Assembly: GCF_022761115.1 (NCBI RefSeq)
Contig: NZ_JAKWJS010000004.1
Span: forward strand, 248,001-312,000
Length of the DNA stretch: 64,000 nucleotides
Direction: 5' to 3'
Source of the DNA: Dyella sp. RRB7
GTDB taxonomy: Bacteria; Pseudomonadota; Gammaproteobacteria; Xanthomonadales; Rhodanobacteraceae
The notes beneath the pieces were generated by a model. It was not told the origin of the DNA, did no database searches, and saw only the letters and a program-made list of their open reading frames with translations. Position numbers and translations under genes: made by a program. Numbering within the stretch: the stretch's first letter is position 1; each line of letters starts with the position of its first letter. Of the stretch, positions 47,801 through 55,538 are shown piece by piece.

Positions 47801-47874
47801 ACCCGAGCTATGGGGCGGCCACATGGCAGGTGCCGCGTACGACCCAGCTGGTATTGCGCTATACGTTCCAGTAA
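44818..47874 (+). CDS. TonB-dependent receptor, Oar-like, of the galactosaminide locus
   Basis: A 1018-residue outer-membrane receptor. The signal peptide (about residues 14-38, cleavage after VVQA) is followed by a carboxypeptidase-regulatory-like beta domain (about 40-95, with NPATGYRKQIQPDDDGRYSL). A plug comes next (NQLPTGRSLESIARLKSNVR), then a large beta-barrel ending LVLRYTFQ with a terminal aromatic pattern. This architecture is shared with Oar-type receptors common in Xanthomonadaceae carbohydrate loci. Placement between sugar kinases and two glycosidases suggests uptake of galactose- or GalNAc-bearing oligosaccharides; ligand specificity is inference. ATG 44818 follows AAGG loosely. 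Confidence 0.9.
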   Translation: MYAAGVGSKSRCIRKTVLALGLALALGGVVQAQSITGGLYGKEPTGKGVTVEVSNPATGYRKQIQPDDDGRYSLGGLNPGKYVVTVSEGGQAVGTRTVTVNPNVQSPVPAISAAATAAASANATNLSGVTVSATSHDTEVLPIDVSTPEVSNIYSMNTVNQLPTGRSLESIARLKSNVRYDDQTTGLVQMGGASPAENRYYFNEFDTTYDYNGLGATSLPSEALSSVQVLSSNGSVGWTNATGGIMSATIRQGSNDFQAGYSLYFTPPTSRLLNPRRHDSFASDGSYYEFDSANTHGANVTGLPPGYQGPAPGTPSGQAATSGQYLWASGAIVKDKLFFFAMLGNSPNNQFTTYSQNFQSLTTDRDKNALLNLTWNITNNQSLNIAGYKDWNNSFSNQYKLDTDYDPSSVGDYFGWNQTKVKNQFLIGNYHWQINEDMSLRLMGGYLSQSSLSPTSDSGTGLPYVTEVDPVTNISRNIGVTSTPNQLFPFQYYRRGFKGDFSWNLGDHKITIGAEHYKHYINNTITTTDGGEWTYYDRPGSILPNGSPAPANGSYVDQFYERTGGAFSTVNKAAYIDDYWQVAERWVIYLGARFDTFINKNVDGQNFLRMPITSPRLGLAWDVHGDSSTKLGVNLGKYALAIPSSVNNGAAGAVYEWHRYYTYTGMDPVTMAPTGLTQIGPQSTLINGQAPTYYNVATSNIKAPYQYELQVYLQQQLAGAWSGEAEVGFSSLKRIIDDTCYDQGITDYANAHGFPNYVDVSGCPIFNPGIAQVFTRDYNGDGKLEQLTIPGNVFGPAPKRKYGHLTLELTHQRTSDEPYFLDVSYTWAHLYGNDDGLLNLGTRTGTGPGEQIYWDFPGLMEYGSGDLAGDIRHSLNINGVYYFRSGLRVGSTLDMHTGEPLSCLGTYPDINNPAELYGAASHYCNGVPAPLGSAGRLPLFWQWNLGVGYDWAINADNHLSLDLQVQNITNRQGKIDANQIYDTGSLPTNGVWALNPSYGAATWQVPRTTQLVLRYTFQ

Positions 47875-47882
47875 ATCCCCCT

Positions 47883-47904
47883 GCGGCGCCCGCCCGGGCG
47901 CCGC
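47883..47904 (+). terminator. GC hairpin after the TonB receptor gene
   Basis: GCGGCGCCC pairs with GGGCGCCGC around a 4-base loop, 8 bp after the receptor stop. No T-tract follows, so it may stabilise the 3' end or attenuate rather than terminate before the glycosidase genes. Confidence 0.4.
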
Positions 47905-48000
47905 ACTCCATGGCCGCGACCGTCGGTTGCGGTGTATGTCCACTCCGGTTGGTTAGGGTGTTTCGTATCCGACCGGACTTGCCCGAGAGGTTGTCCTGGC

Positions 48001-50004
48001 ATGTTTTCTGTTTCTTTCCAGCGCGCCGTTGATGCTCCCATGCGCCGCGCGTTGACAGCAGCACTGCTCGCGGGATGCATGGCGTCGATGTCGCCGGCGT
48101 TTGCCGCCGACGGGCAATTCGGCAATGCCGCGATCGCGGCAAGCTGGAAGCTCAGTGACGGTCGCGTGGCCGATATGACGGTGACAGACCGCATCAATCG
48201 GCAGACCCTGCCGCTGACCGCGCCGATCGAGCTGACCATGGCCGATGGCAGCAAGCTGGGCATGGCTGATCTGCGGGTACTGACACCACCGAAAGAAATC
48301 AAATTGAAGGCCGATCCCAAGGCCTCGCGCCTGGCTGAACGCCTACCTGGCCGGGCCGTGCAGGCGACCTTCGGCGATGCCGACGGGCGCTTCCGTATCG
48401 ACTGGCAGTGGGTGCAGCGCGAGGGTTCCGACTATCTGCGCGCCATCGTGACCGTCACGGCGCTCAAGCAGGACGAGAACATCAGCAAGGTTTCCCTGCT
48501 GCAGGCGCAGGCCGACGATGCCGAGGTGGTGGGCACCGTGCAGGGCTCGCCGGTGGTGGCGGGGCATGACTACTTCGGTTTCGAGCATCCGCTTTCGTCG
48601 AGCGAAGTGCACGGCAGGCAGGTGCGGCTGTGGATCGAGCGCGGCCTGCCGCTGCTCAAGGGGCAATCGATCACCTATTCGGCGGTGGTCGGCGTGACCC
48701 ACGACAACCAGCTGCGGCGTGACTTTCTTACCTATATCGAGCGCGAGCGCGCTCATCCGTACCGCACCTTCCTGCACTACAACTCGTGGTACGACATTGG
48801 CTACTTCACGCCGTATACCGAGGCGCAGGCACTGGATCGCATCCATGCCTTCGGCGAGGAGCTGAGCGTCAAGCGCGGGGTGAAGCTCGATTCCTACCTG
48901 TTCGACGATGGCTGGGACGATCGCAGCGGCAGCTGGCACTTCAGCAAGGATTTTCCGCATGGCTTCGCCCCGCTGCGCGACGCGGCGGCCAGGTACGGCG
49001 CCGCCCCGGGCATGTGGTTGTCACCCTGGGGCGGTTACGGGCCGCCCAAACAGGAGCGTGTCAGGAACGGGCAGGCGGCCGGCTACGAAATCATCGACGG
49101 TGGCCTGGCCCTGTCGGGGCCGAAGTACTACCAGCGCTTCCACGACGCCACCATGGAGCTGGTGAAGAACGACGGCATCAACCAGTTCAAGTTCGACGGC
49201 ACCGGCAATGCCGACAAGGTATTTCCGGGCAGCCGCTTCAGCAGCGATTTCGACGCGGCGATCCAGCTGATCGATGACCTGCGTGACGCCAAGCCCGATC
49301 TCTTCATCAACCTCACCACCGGCACCACCGCCTCGCCGTTCTGGCTGCGCTATGCGGACTCGATCTGGCGCGATGGCGAGGACGATGACCTCACCGGCGT
49401 GGGCAGCAAGCGCGAGCGCTGGATCACCTATCGCGACCGCGAGACGTACCACAACATCGTGGTGAAGGGGCCGCTGTATCCGCTGAACTCGCTGATGCTC
49501 CACGGCATCATCTACGCGAAGGAGAATCGCCGGCTCAACACCGATCCGGGTCATGACTTCGCCAACGAGGTGCGCTCGTATTTCGGCAGCGGCACGCAGC
49601 TGCAGGAGATGTACATCACGCCCGACCTGCTCAGCACGCAGGACTGGGATGTGCTGGCGGAGGCGGCGCGCTGGTCACGGGCCAACGCGGATGTCTTGCG
49701 CGACACTCACTGGATCGGCGGCGATCCGGCGCGGCTGGATGTCTATGGTTGGGCATCATGGACGCCGAAGAAGGCGATCATCACCATGCGCAACCCCGAC
49801 GCAAAGGCGCAATTGGTGGTGGTGGACCTTGCGCGCCAGCTGGAGTTGCCGCCGGGTACCGCGCGTCGCTTCAGCGCACGCAGTCCATGGCAGGACGAAG
49901 CGGGCAAGCCGGTGTTGCAGCTGGACGCGGACCAACCCAGCACGCTGACGCTGGCGCCGTTCCAGGTGATGACCCTGGAGCTGACGCCGGATTCGGGAAG
50001 CTAA
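48001..50004 (+). CDS. Secreted clan GH-D glycoside hydrolase, probable alpha-galactosidase/alpha-GalNAcase
   Basis: A 667-residue exported glycosidase. A signal peptide (ALTAALLAGCMASMSPAFAA region) is followed by a beta-domain to about residue 240 and a TIM barrel starting at FLHYNSWYDIGYF. DSYLFDDGWDD and GMWLSPWGGYGPPKQE match GH27/GH36-like strands. D399 in NQFKFDGTG is the expected nucleophile and D458 in SIWRDGEDDD the expected acid/base. A small C-terminal beta domain follows from about 570. Overall it is divergent from classic GH36 enzymes. The start may be 48001 (GAGG upstream) or 48040. The locus suggests release of terminal alpha-linked Gal or GalNAc. Confidence 0.8.
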   Translation: MFSVSFQRAVDAPMRRALTAALLAGCMASMSPAFAADGQFGNAAIAASWKLSDGRVADMTVTDRINRQTLPLTAPIELTMADGSKLGMADLRVLTPPKEIKLKADPKASRLAERLPGRAVQATFGDADGRFRIDWQWVQREGSDYLRAIVTVTALKQDENISKVSLLQAQADDAEVVGTVQGSPVVAGHDYFGFEHPLSSSEVHGRQVRLWIERGLPLLKGQSITYSAVVGVTHDNQLRRDFLTYIERERAHPYRTFLHYNSWYDIGYFTPYTEAQALDRIHAFGEELSVKRGVKLDSYLFDDGWDDRSGSWHFSKDFPHGFAPLRDAAARYGAAPGMWLSPWGGYGPPKQERVRNGQAAGYEIIDGGLALSGPKYYQRFHDATMELVKNDGINQFKFDGTGNADKVFPGSRFSSDFDAAIQLIDDLRDAKPDLFINLTTGTTASPFWLRYADSIWRDGEDDDLTGVGSKRERWITYRDRETYHNIVVKGPLYPLNSLMLHGIIYAKENRRLNTDPGHDFANEVRSYFGSGTQLQEMYITPDLLSTQDWDVLAEAARWSRANADVLRDTHWIGGDPARLDVYGWASWTPKKAIITMRNPDAKAQLVVVDLARQLELPPGTARRFSARSPWQDEAGKPVLQLDADQPSTLTLAPFQVMTLELTPDSGS

Positions 50005-50083
50005 GGGAACGGAGTGGGGCGGTTGCGCAGACGCGTGGCTGCCCCACTCAGACGACAACACCTGCCGGAAAAAGGAGCGAGCC

Positions 50084-51940
50084 GTGCAGCGACGGGACTT
50101 TCTACGCCTGACCGCCTTGATGCCGTTCGCGGCGATGGGGCAACGCCTTATGGCCGCTACGGCCCCGCTGGGCCCCGTCAGCGATGCAAGGCCGGATGGA
50201 CGGCCACACCGCTTCGCGTTGTCCCGGCAGCATTTCCTGCTCGATGGCCAGCCGTTCCAGATCCGCAGCGGCGAGATGCATCCGATCCGCATCCCGGTCG
50301 ACTACTGGGATCATCGCATCCAGATGGCCAAGGCCATGGGCCTCAACACCATCGCCATCTACCTGATGTGGAACGCGCTGGAATCGCAGCCGGGCGTGTT
50401 CGATCTCGATAGCGGCAACCGCCATTTCGCCCATTTCATTCAGCGCTGCGCCGCGCACGGCATGTGGGTCTACCTGCGGCCGGGGCCGTATATCTGCGGC
50501 GAGTGGGACTACGGCGGGTTGCCGCCCTATCTGCTGCGCGAGCCGGATATGCGTGTGCGCGATCGCAACGACGCGCGCTACATGCAGGCGGTGACGCGCT
50601 ATTTCGATGCCATCGCTCCGCGTATCGCGCCACTGATGGCCAGTCGCGGCGGCCCCATCCTGATGGTGCAGATCGAGAACGAGTACGCCTCGTTCGGGCA
50701 TGACCTGGCCTATCTGGAGCAGCTGCGCTCGATGTGGCGCGAGCGCGGTATCGAAGGTCCATTCGCCATCTCCGATGGCCTCAGCCAGTTGAACCAGGAA
50801 CGCACCTACCTGCCCGGCACGGCGTTAGGGTTGGATGGTGATACCGACTTCGCCCAGGCCCAGCACTTCGCTGGCGATGCGCCCGTGTGGGTGGGCGAGG
50901 GTTATCCCGGCTGGCTGACGCATTGGGGCGATGCCACGTTCCAGCGCGGCGACTATGTCGATACGTTGCAGCAACTGCTCAAGCAGGGGCGTTCGTTCAA
51001 TCTGTACGTGGTGCACGGCGGCACCAACTTCGGTTTCGGCGCCGGCGCCAACGCCCATCGCGACTACGGCAACTTCGAACCGGTGATCACCAGCTATGAC
51101 TATGGCGCACCGATCGATGAGCGTGGCGCGGCCACGGCCGACTATCATCGATTCCGCAAGATGATCGGCGCGGCATTGGGCCAGCGCCTGCCCGAGCCTC
51201 CCTCGACCCCACCCGCCATCGAGCTACCCGAGTTGAAGGCGCAGCCATGGGCCTCGCTGTGGGGCAACCTGCCCGCGGCGCGCCATGTCGAGCAGCCCGA
51301 GGCGAACGAGCTGCTGTTCGGGCAGGACCACGGCATGGTGCTGTATCGCCGCCGCTTGCGTGGCGGCGCCACGTTGGAGGTCGACGGGGTGCGTGACTAC
51401 GCGACCATCAGCCATGGTGGCCGCTATCTGGGTTATCTGTCGCGCGTACAGAAGCCGGGGTTGCGGGCCCAGGCGCCGATCGCGCTGCCACCTGGCGACG
51501 AGGCCATGCTCGATATCCTGGTGGATAGCTTCGGACACGTGGGCTATGGCGCCGCGATGGCCGACCGCAAGGGCATCCTCGGCGCCATCCGCGTGGATGG
51601 GCAGGCCGTGCAGGGCTGGGATGTCCACAGCTTGCCGCTGGCGCCGGATTGTCTATCCGCGCTTCGCCCATTGCGTGAGCCGACCGGCCAACCCGGCCTG
51701 TTCTTCCGGGTCGGCTTTGAGCTGGCCGAGGTCGGCGATTGCTATCTGGACATGAGCGCTTGGGACAAAGGCTATGTCTGGGTCAATCGCCAGTTGCTGG
51801 GACGCTACTGGCGCATCGGCCCGCAGCAACGCCTGTATTGCCCTGCCGCGTGGTTGCGCAAGGGGCATAACGACATCGTGGTGCTCGACTTGCACCGTAT
51901 CGAGGCGACGGTGATAGGTAGTGCGCAAAGTCTTGCCTAG
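50084..51940 (+). CDS. Tat-exported GH35 beta-galactosidase
   Basis: A 618-residue beta-galactosidase of family GH35. The N-terminus MQRRDFLRLTALMPFAAMG is a twin-arginine signal, so the enzyme is exported folded to the periplasm. The TIM barrel has YLRPGPYICGEWDYGGLP, the acid/base glutamate in LMVQIENEYASFG and the nucleophile in VWVGEGYPGWLTHWG; two jelly-roll-like domains follow from about residue 390. Several GH35 enzymes prefer beta-1,3-galactosides. GTG 50084 has AAAGGAGC directly upstream. It is the last plus-strand gene of the locus and meets liuB tail to tail 9 bp away. Confidence 0.93.
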   Translation: MQRRDFLRLTALMPFAAMGQRLMAATAPLGPVSDARPDGRPHRFALSRQHFLLDGQPFQIRSGEMHPIRIPVDYWDHRIQMAKAMGLNTIAIYLMWNALESQPGVFDLDSGNRHFAHFIQRCAAHGMWVYLRPGPYICGEWDYGGLPPYLLREPDMRVRDRNDARYMQAVTRYFDAIAPRIAPLMASRGGPILMVQIENEYASFGHDLAYLEQLRSMWRERGIEGPFAISDGLSQLNQERTYLPGTALGLDGDTDFAQAQHFAGDAPVWVGEGYPGWLTHWGDATFQRGDYVDTLQQLLKQGRSFNLYVVHGGTNFGFGAGANAHRDYGNFEPVITSYDYGAPIDERGAATADYHRFRKMIGAALGQRLPEPPSTPPAIELPELKAQPWASLWGNLPAARHVEQPEANELLFGQDHGMVLYRRRLRGGATLEVDGVRDYATISHGGRYLGYLSRVQKPGLRAQAPIALPPGDEAMLDILVDSFGHVGYGAAMADRKGILGAIRVDGQAVQGWDVHSLPLAPDCLSALRPLREPTGQPGLFFRVGFELAEVGDCYLDMSAWDKGYVWVNRQLLGRYWRIGPQQRLYCPAAWLRKGHNDIVVLDLHRIEATVIGSAQSLA

Positions 51941-51949
51941 GCCACGCGC

Positions 51950-53557
51950 TTACATGCGGAACACGCCGTAGCGCTGCAGCTCGATCGGCGCGTTGAGCGA
52001 CGCCGAGATGGCCAGGCCGAGCACCCGCCGCGTATCCGCCGGGTCGATGATGCCGTCGTCCCACAGGCGAGCGCTGGCGTAGTAGGGATGGCCCTGGCGT
52101 TCGTATTGGTCGCGGATGGGGGCCTTGAAGGCTTCCTCATCTTCCGCGCTCCAACTCTTGCCGCTGGCCTCGATGCCGTCGCGACGCACCGTGGCCAACA
52201 CGGAGGCGGCCTGTTCGCCGCCCATCACGCTGATGCGCGCGTTGGGCCACATCCACAGGAAGCGCGCGCCATAGGCGCGGCCGCACATGGCGTAGTTCCC
52301 CGCGCCGAAGCTGCCGCCGATCACCACGGTGAACTTGGGCACATGCGAGCAGGCCACCGCCGTGACCATCTTGGCGCCGTCCTTGGCGATGCCTGCGTTC
52401 TCGTACTTCTTGCCGACCATGAAGCCGGTGATGTTCTGCAGGAACACCAAGGGCACGTTGCGCTGGTTGCACAGCTCGATGAAGTGCGCGCCCTTGAGCG
52501 CCGATTCGGAAAACAGGATGCCGTTATTGGCAATGATGCCCACCGGGTAACCGTGGATATGCGCGAAGCCGCACACCAGCGTCTTGCCGTAGCGCGCCTT
52601 GAATTCATGGAACTCCGAGCCGTCGACGACGCGCGCGATCACCTCGCGGATATCGAACGGGCGGCGCGTATCCTGCGGAATCACGCCGTAGAGTTCTTCC
52701 GGTGCATACAGCGGCTCGACGGGCGGGCGCAGCGCCAAGGGCATCGCTTTCTTGCGGTTGAGGCTGGCGACGATGTCGCGGGCAATCGACAACGCGTGGG
52801 CGTCGTTCTCGGCGAAATGGTCGGCCACACCGGAGACGGACGTATGGACGTCCGCACCGCCCAGTGCCTCGGCATCCACCACCTCGCCGGTGGCCGCCTT
52901 CACCAGCGGCGGGCCGCCAAGGAAAATGGTGCCTTGCTCGCGCACGATGATGGTTTCGTCGCTCATCGCCGGCACATAGGCGCCGCCGGCCGTGCACGAA
53001 CCCATCACCACGGCGATCTGCGGAATGCCCAGGCCCGACATGCGTGCCTGGTTGTAGAAAATGCGGCCGAAATGCTCCTTGTCCGGAAACACCTCGTCCT
53101 GCAGCGGCAGGAAGGCGCCGCCGGAATCGACCAGGTAGATGCACGGCAGGCGGTTTTCCAGCGCGACTTCCTGCGCCCGCAGATGCTTCTTCACCGTCAT
53201 CGGGAAATAGGTGCCGCCCTTTACGGTGGCGTCGTTGGCCACCACCACCACTTCGAGGCCGTTCACCCGGCCGATACCGGTGATGATGCCGGCGGCGGGT
53301 GCGGCGTCGTCGTACATGCCATGGGCGGCCAGCGGCGACAGCTCCAGGAACGGCGAACCCGGATCGAGCAAGGCCCGGATGCGCTCGCGCGGCAGCAGCT
53401 TGCCGCGGGCGGTGTGCTTCTCGCGGGCCTTGTCGCCGCCGCCCTCGGCGCTACGCGCCAGCTCGCGCTGCAGGTCCTCCACCAGGCCGCGCAATTGCGT
53501 GCTGCTGGCCTGGAAATCGGGTGACCGCGGGTCGATCTGCGAGGCGATGACGCTCAT
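51950..53557 (-). CDS. liuB: Methylcrotonoyl-CoA carboxylase carboxyltransferase (beta) subunit
   Basis: A 535-residue carboxyltransferase that moves CO2 from biotin to 3-methylcrotonyl-CoA. [20 protein letters not shown] and [20 protein letters not shown] are diagnostic of MCC-beta. [15 protein letters not shown] and [20 protein letters not shown] are the two crotonase-fold oxyanion regions. Its partner subunit liuD lies about 24 kb away at 25615-27612, unlike the adjacent arrangement usual in liu operons. The thiolase gene is upstream on the same strand, separated by a lipoprotein gene with its own terminator. Confidence 0.95.
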   Translation of the reverse strand: MSVIASQIDPRSPDFQASSTQLRGLVEDLQRELARSAEGGGDKAREKHTARGKLLPRERIRALLDPGSPFLELSPLAAHGMYDDAAPAAGIITGIGRVNGLEVVVVANDATVKGGTYFPMTVKKHLRAQEVALENRLPCIYLVDSGGAFLPLQDEVFPDKEHFGRIFYNQARMSGLGIPQIAVVMGSCTAGGAYVPAMSDETIIVREQGTIFLGGPPLVKAATGEVVDAEALGGADVHTSVSGVADHFAENDAHALSIARDIVASLNRKKAMPLALRPPVEPLYAPEELYGVIPQDTRRPFDIREVIARVVDGSEFHEFKARYGKTLVCGFAHIHGYPVGIIANNGILFSESALKGAHFIELCNQRNVPLVFLQNITGFMVGKKYENAGIAKDGAKMVTAVACSHVPKFTVVIGGSFGAGNYAMCGRAYGARFLWMWPNARISVMGGEQAASVLATVRRDGIEASGKSWSAEDEEAFKAPIRDQYERQGHPYYASARLWDDGIIDPADTRRVLGLAISASLNAPIELQRYGVFRM

Positions 53558-53639
53558 GGGGGCTGCCGTTCGAAAGAAAACGGGATGATAGCGGTCGGCG
53601 TGCGCGGGCTAAATCGGCAACGCAGCATGGCGGCCGCAC

Positions 53640-53672
53640 AAAAAAAACCGGCCGCACAAGGCGGCCGGTTTT
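53640..53672 (-). terminator. Intrinsic terminator after the alanine-rich lipoprotein gene
   Basis: A 12-bp stem (AAAACCGGCCGC / GCGGCCGGTTTT) with a 5-base loop is followed on the minus strand by a run of eight T residues. It lies about 20 bp after the lipoprotein stop and 80 bp before liuB, so it should separate the two transcripts. Confidence 0.92.
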
Positions 53673-53691
53673 CGGAAGTACACGGAACTGC

Positions 53692-53976
53692 TTAGTGACC
53701 AGCGGTCGAAGCAGCAGCCGGTGCAGCGGCGGTCGAAGCCGGTGCCGGAGCCGGCTGTTCGGCCGGAGCCGCAGCCGGAGCCGCAGCGGTCGAGGCCGGA
53801 GCAGCAGCCGGGGCAGCAGCGGTCGCAGCTGCAGCAGCCTGATGAGCCTGGTCAGCAGCCTGCTGAGCCTGGTCAGCGGACTTCTGAGCATCCTGCGCGG
53901 AATCCTGCGCGCCGTTGCTGCAAGCCGCCAGCAGCGCGACGAGCGCGGAGGCGAGTAGGGTACGCGTGAACTTCAT
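53692..53976 (-). CDS. Small alanine/proline-rich lipoprotein
   Basis: A 94-residue lipoprotein: signal peptide with lipobox LLAAC and C19 as the lipidated residue. Residues 23-52 are a heptad-like alanine/glutamine/aspartate helix (QDAQKSADQAQQAADQAHQ), and the rest is a low-complexity Ala-Pro tail with two AAPAAAP blocks. It is like small coiled-coil envelope lipoproteins in plan but has no recognised family. AAGGAGA lies about seven bases before the ATG, and a strong terminator follows, so it is probably highly expressed as its own transcript. Confidence 0.85.
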   Translation of the reverse strand: MKFTRTLLASALVALLAACSNGAQDSAQDAQKSADQAQQAADQAHQAAAAATAAAPAAAPASTAAAPAAAPAEQPAPAPASTAAAPAAASTAGH

Positions 53977-54124
53977 GTTGAATCTCCTTTGCCGTGGAAT
54001 GCCGTTTGGCGGGCGTATTAATAGCGCTTTCGTGGAAAATGCGCCACATCTTTGTATGTAAAGCGACGAAACCGGTTAACCCGCTTTCATGGGCGGATGG
54101 CCAACCAGCCGCGGTGACAGCGTA

Positions 54125-55309
54125 TCAGTCCAGACGCTCCACCGCGACGGCCGTGGCTTCGCCGCCGCCGATGCACAGCGATGCCACGCCACGCTTGAGG
54201 CCGCGGGTCTTCAGTGCATTGAGCAGGGTGACCACCAGACGGGCGCCGCTGGCGCCGATCGGATGGCCAAGTGCGCAGGCGCCGCCGTTGACGTTGATCT
54301 TGTCGCGGGGGATGTCCAGCTCGCGCATGGCGGCCATGGCCACCACGGCGAAGGCCTCATTGATCTCGAACAGGTCGACGTCGCCCACCTTCCAGCCGGC
54401 CTTCTCCAGCACCTTGTGCAGGGCGCCGACCGGGGCGGTGGTGAACCATTCCGGTTCCTGCGAATGGGTGGCATGCGCCACGATGCGGGCCAGCGGCTTG
54501 AGCCCACGGGCCTTGGCGTCGTCCGCCGACAGCAGCACGACGGCTGCGGCGCCGTCGGAGATGCTGGACGAGCTTGCCGCGGTGATGGTGCCGTTTTCCT
54601 TGCGGAAGGCCGGCTTCAGCGTCGGGATCTTGCTGGTGTCGGAGCGGCCCGGCTGCTCGTCCGTGTCCACTTGCACGTCGCCCTTGCGGCTGGAGACGGT
54701 GACCGGGACGATCTCATCGGCGAAGGCGCCGGACTGCTGCGCGGCCTTGGCACGTTCCACCGACTCGGTGGAGAACTTGTCCTGCTCTTCACGGGTGAAG
54801 TGGTACTTGTCCGCGCACAGCTCGCCAAACACGCCCATGGCCTTGCCGTCATAGGGATTGGTCAGGCCATCCCAGGCCATGTGGTCGACCAGCGTGCCAT
54901 CGCCATAGCGGATGCCGGTACGCGCGTTGACCATGTGCGGCGCATTGGTCATGGACTCCATACCGCCGGCCACCACGATGGCGGCCGAACCGGCCTTGAT
55001 CAGGTCATGGCCCAGCATGATCGCCTTCATGCCCGAGCCGCACACCTTGTTGATGGTGGTGCAGCCGGTGCCGACCGGCAGGCCGGCGCCCAGCGACGCC
55101 TGGCGGGCAGGGGCCTGGCCGAGGTTGGCGGGCAGCACGCAGCCCATGATGACCTCGCCCACCTCCGCCGGTGCCAGGCCCGACTGCTCCAGTGCGGCAC
55201 GGATGGCGGTGGCACCCAGGGTGGGAGTGGGCACGCCGGTGAACTGGCCGAGGAAGGAGCCGATGGCTGTGCGCTTGGCACCAACGATGACAACGCTGAC
55301 GTCCGACAT
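54125..55309 (-). CDS. Acetyl-CoA C-acetyltransferase (thiolase II)
   Basis: A 394-residue degradative/biosynthetic thiolase that interconverts acetoacetyl-CoA and two acetyl-CoA. The nucleophilic cysteine is C90 in INKVCGSGMKA. The catalytic His lies in NVNGGACALGHPIGASGAR, the second Cys in SLCIGGGEATA, and FEINEAFAVV is the central signature. Between liuA and liuB in order on the minus strand, it can finish leucine and isoleucine breakdown. ATG 55309 was chosen because MSDVSVVIVGAKRT is the standard beginning. Confidence 0.93.
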   Translation of the reverse strand: MSDVSVVIVGAKRTAIGSFLGQFTGVPTPTLGATAIRAALEQSGLAPAEVGEVIMGCVLPANLGQAPARQASLGAGLPVGTGCTTINKVCGSGMKAIMLGHDLIKAGSAAIVVAGGMESMTNAPHMVNARTGIRYGDGTLVDHMAWDGLTNPYDGKAMGVFGELCADKYHFTREEQDKFSTESVERAKAAQQSGAFADEIVPVTVSSRKGDVQVDTDEQPGRSDTSKIPTLKPAFRKENGTITAASSSSISDGAAAVVLLSADDAKARGLKPLARIVAHATHSQEPEWFTTAPVGALHKVLEKAGWKVGDVDLFEINEAFAVVAMAAMRELDIPRDKINVNGGACALGHPIGASGARLVVTLLNALKTRGLKRGVASLCIGGGEATAVAVERLD

Positions 55310-55538
55310 GGGGATCTCCGCAAGTACTTGATGGGGCAGGGGCTGCCCGGCTGATAACCGGTCAATTATCGCAGTGCCCCCGCGGGAGGGGCAAACCGGG
55401 GCTGTTTGCGATAGCAGCGCGATCTTGCCGACATTTAGTTGCGATTTCGTTGTGCGACTATTTGCCTGCCCGGGTCGCAGGGCCAGGGGCGAGCTTTTGA
55501 ACGGTTGCCACGCTACGTGGTGAGGGGTGGGGGACTCC

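Noticed and set aside
48001-50004. Calling the protein an enterotoxin, a label sometimes given to similar proteins
   Set aside because: The barrel motifs and aspartates are those of a clan GH-D glycosidase, and the neighbours are sugar-utilisation genes.
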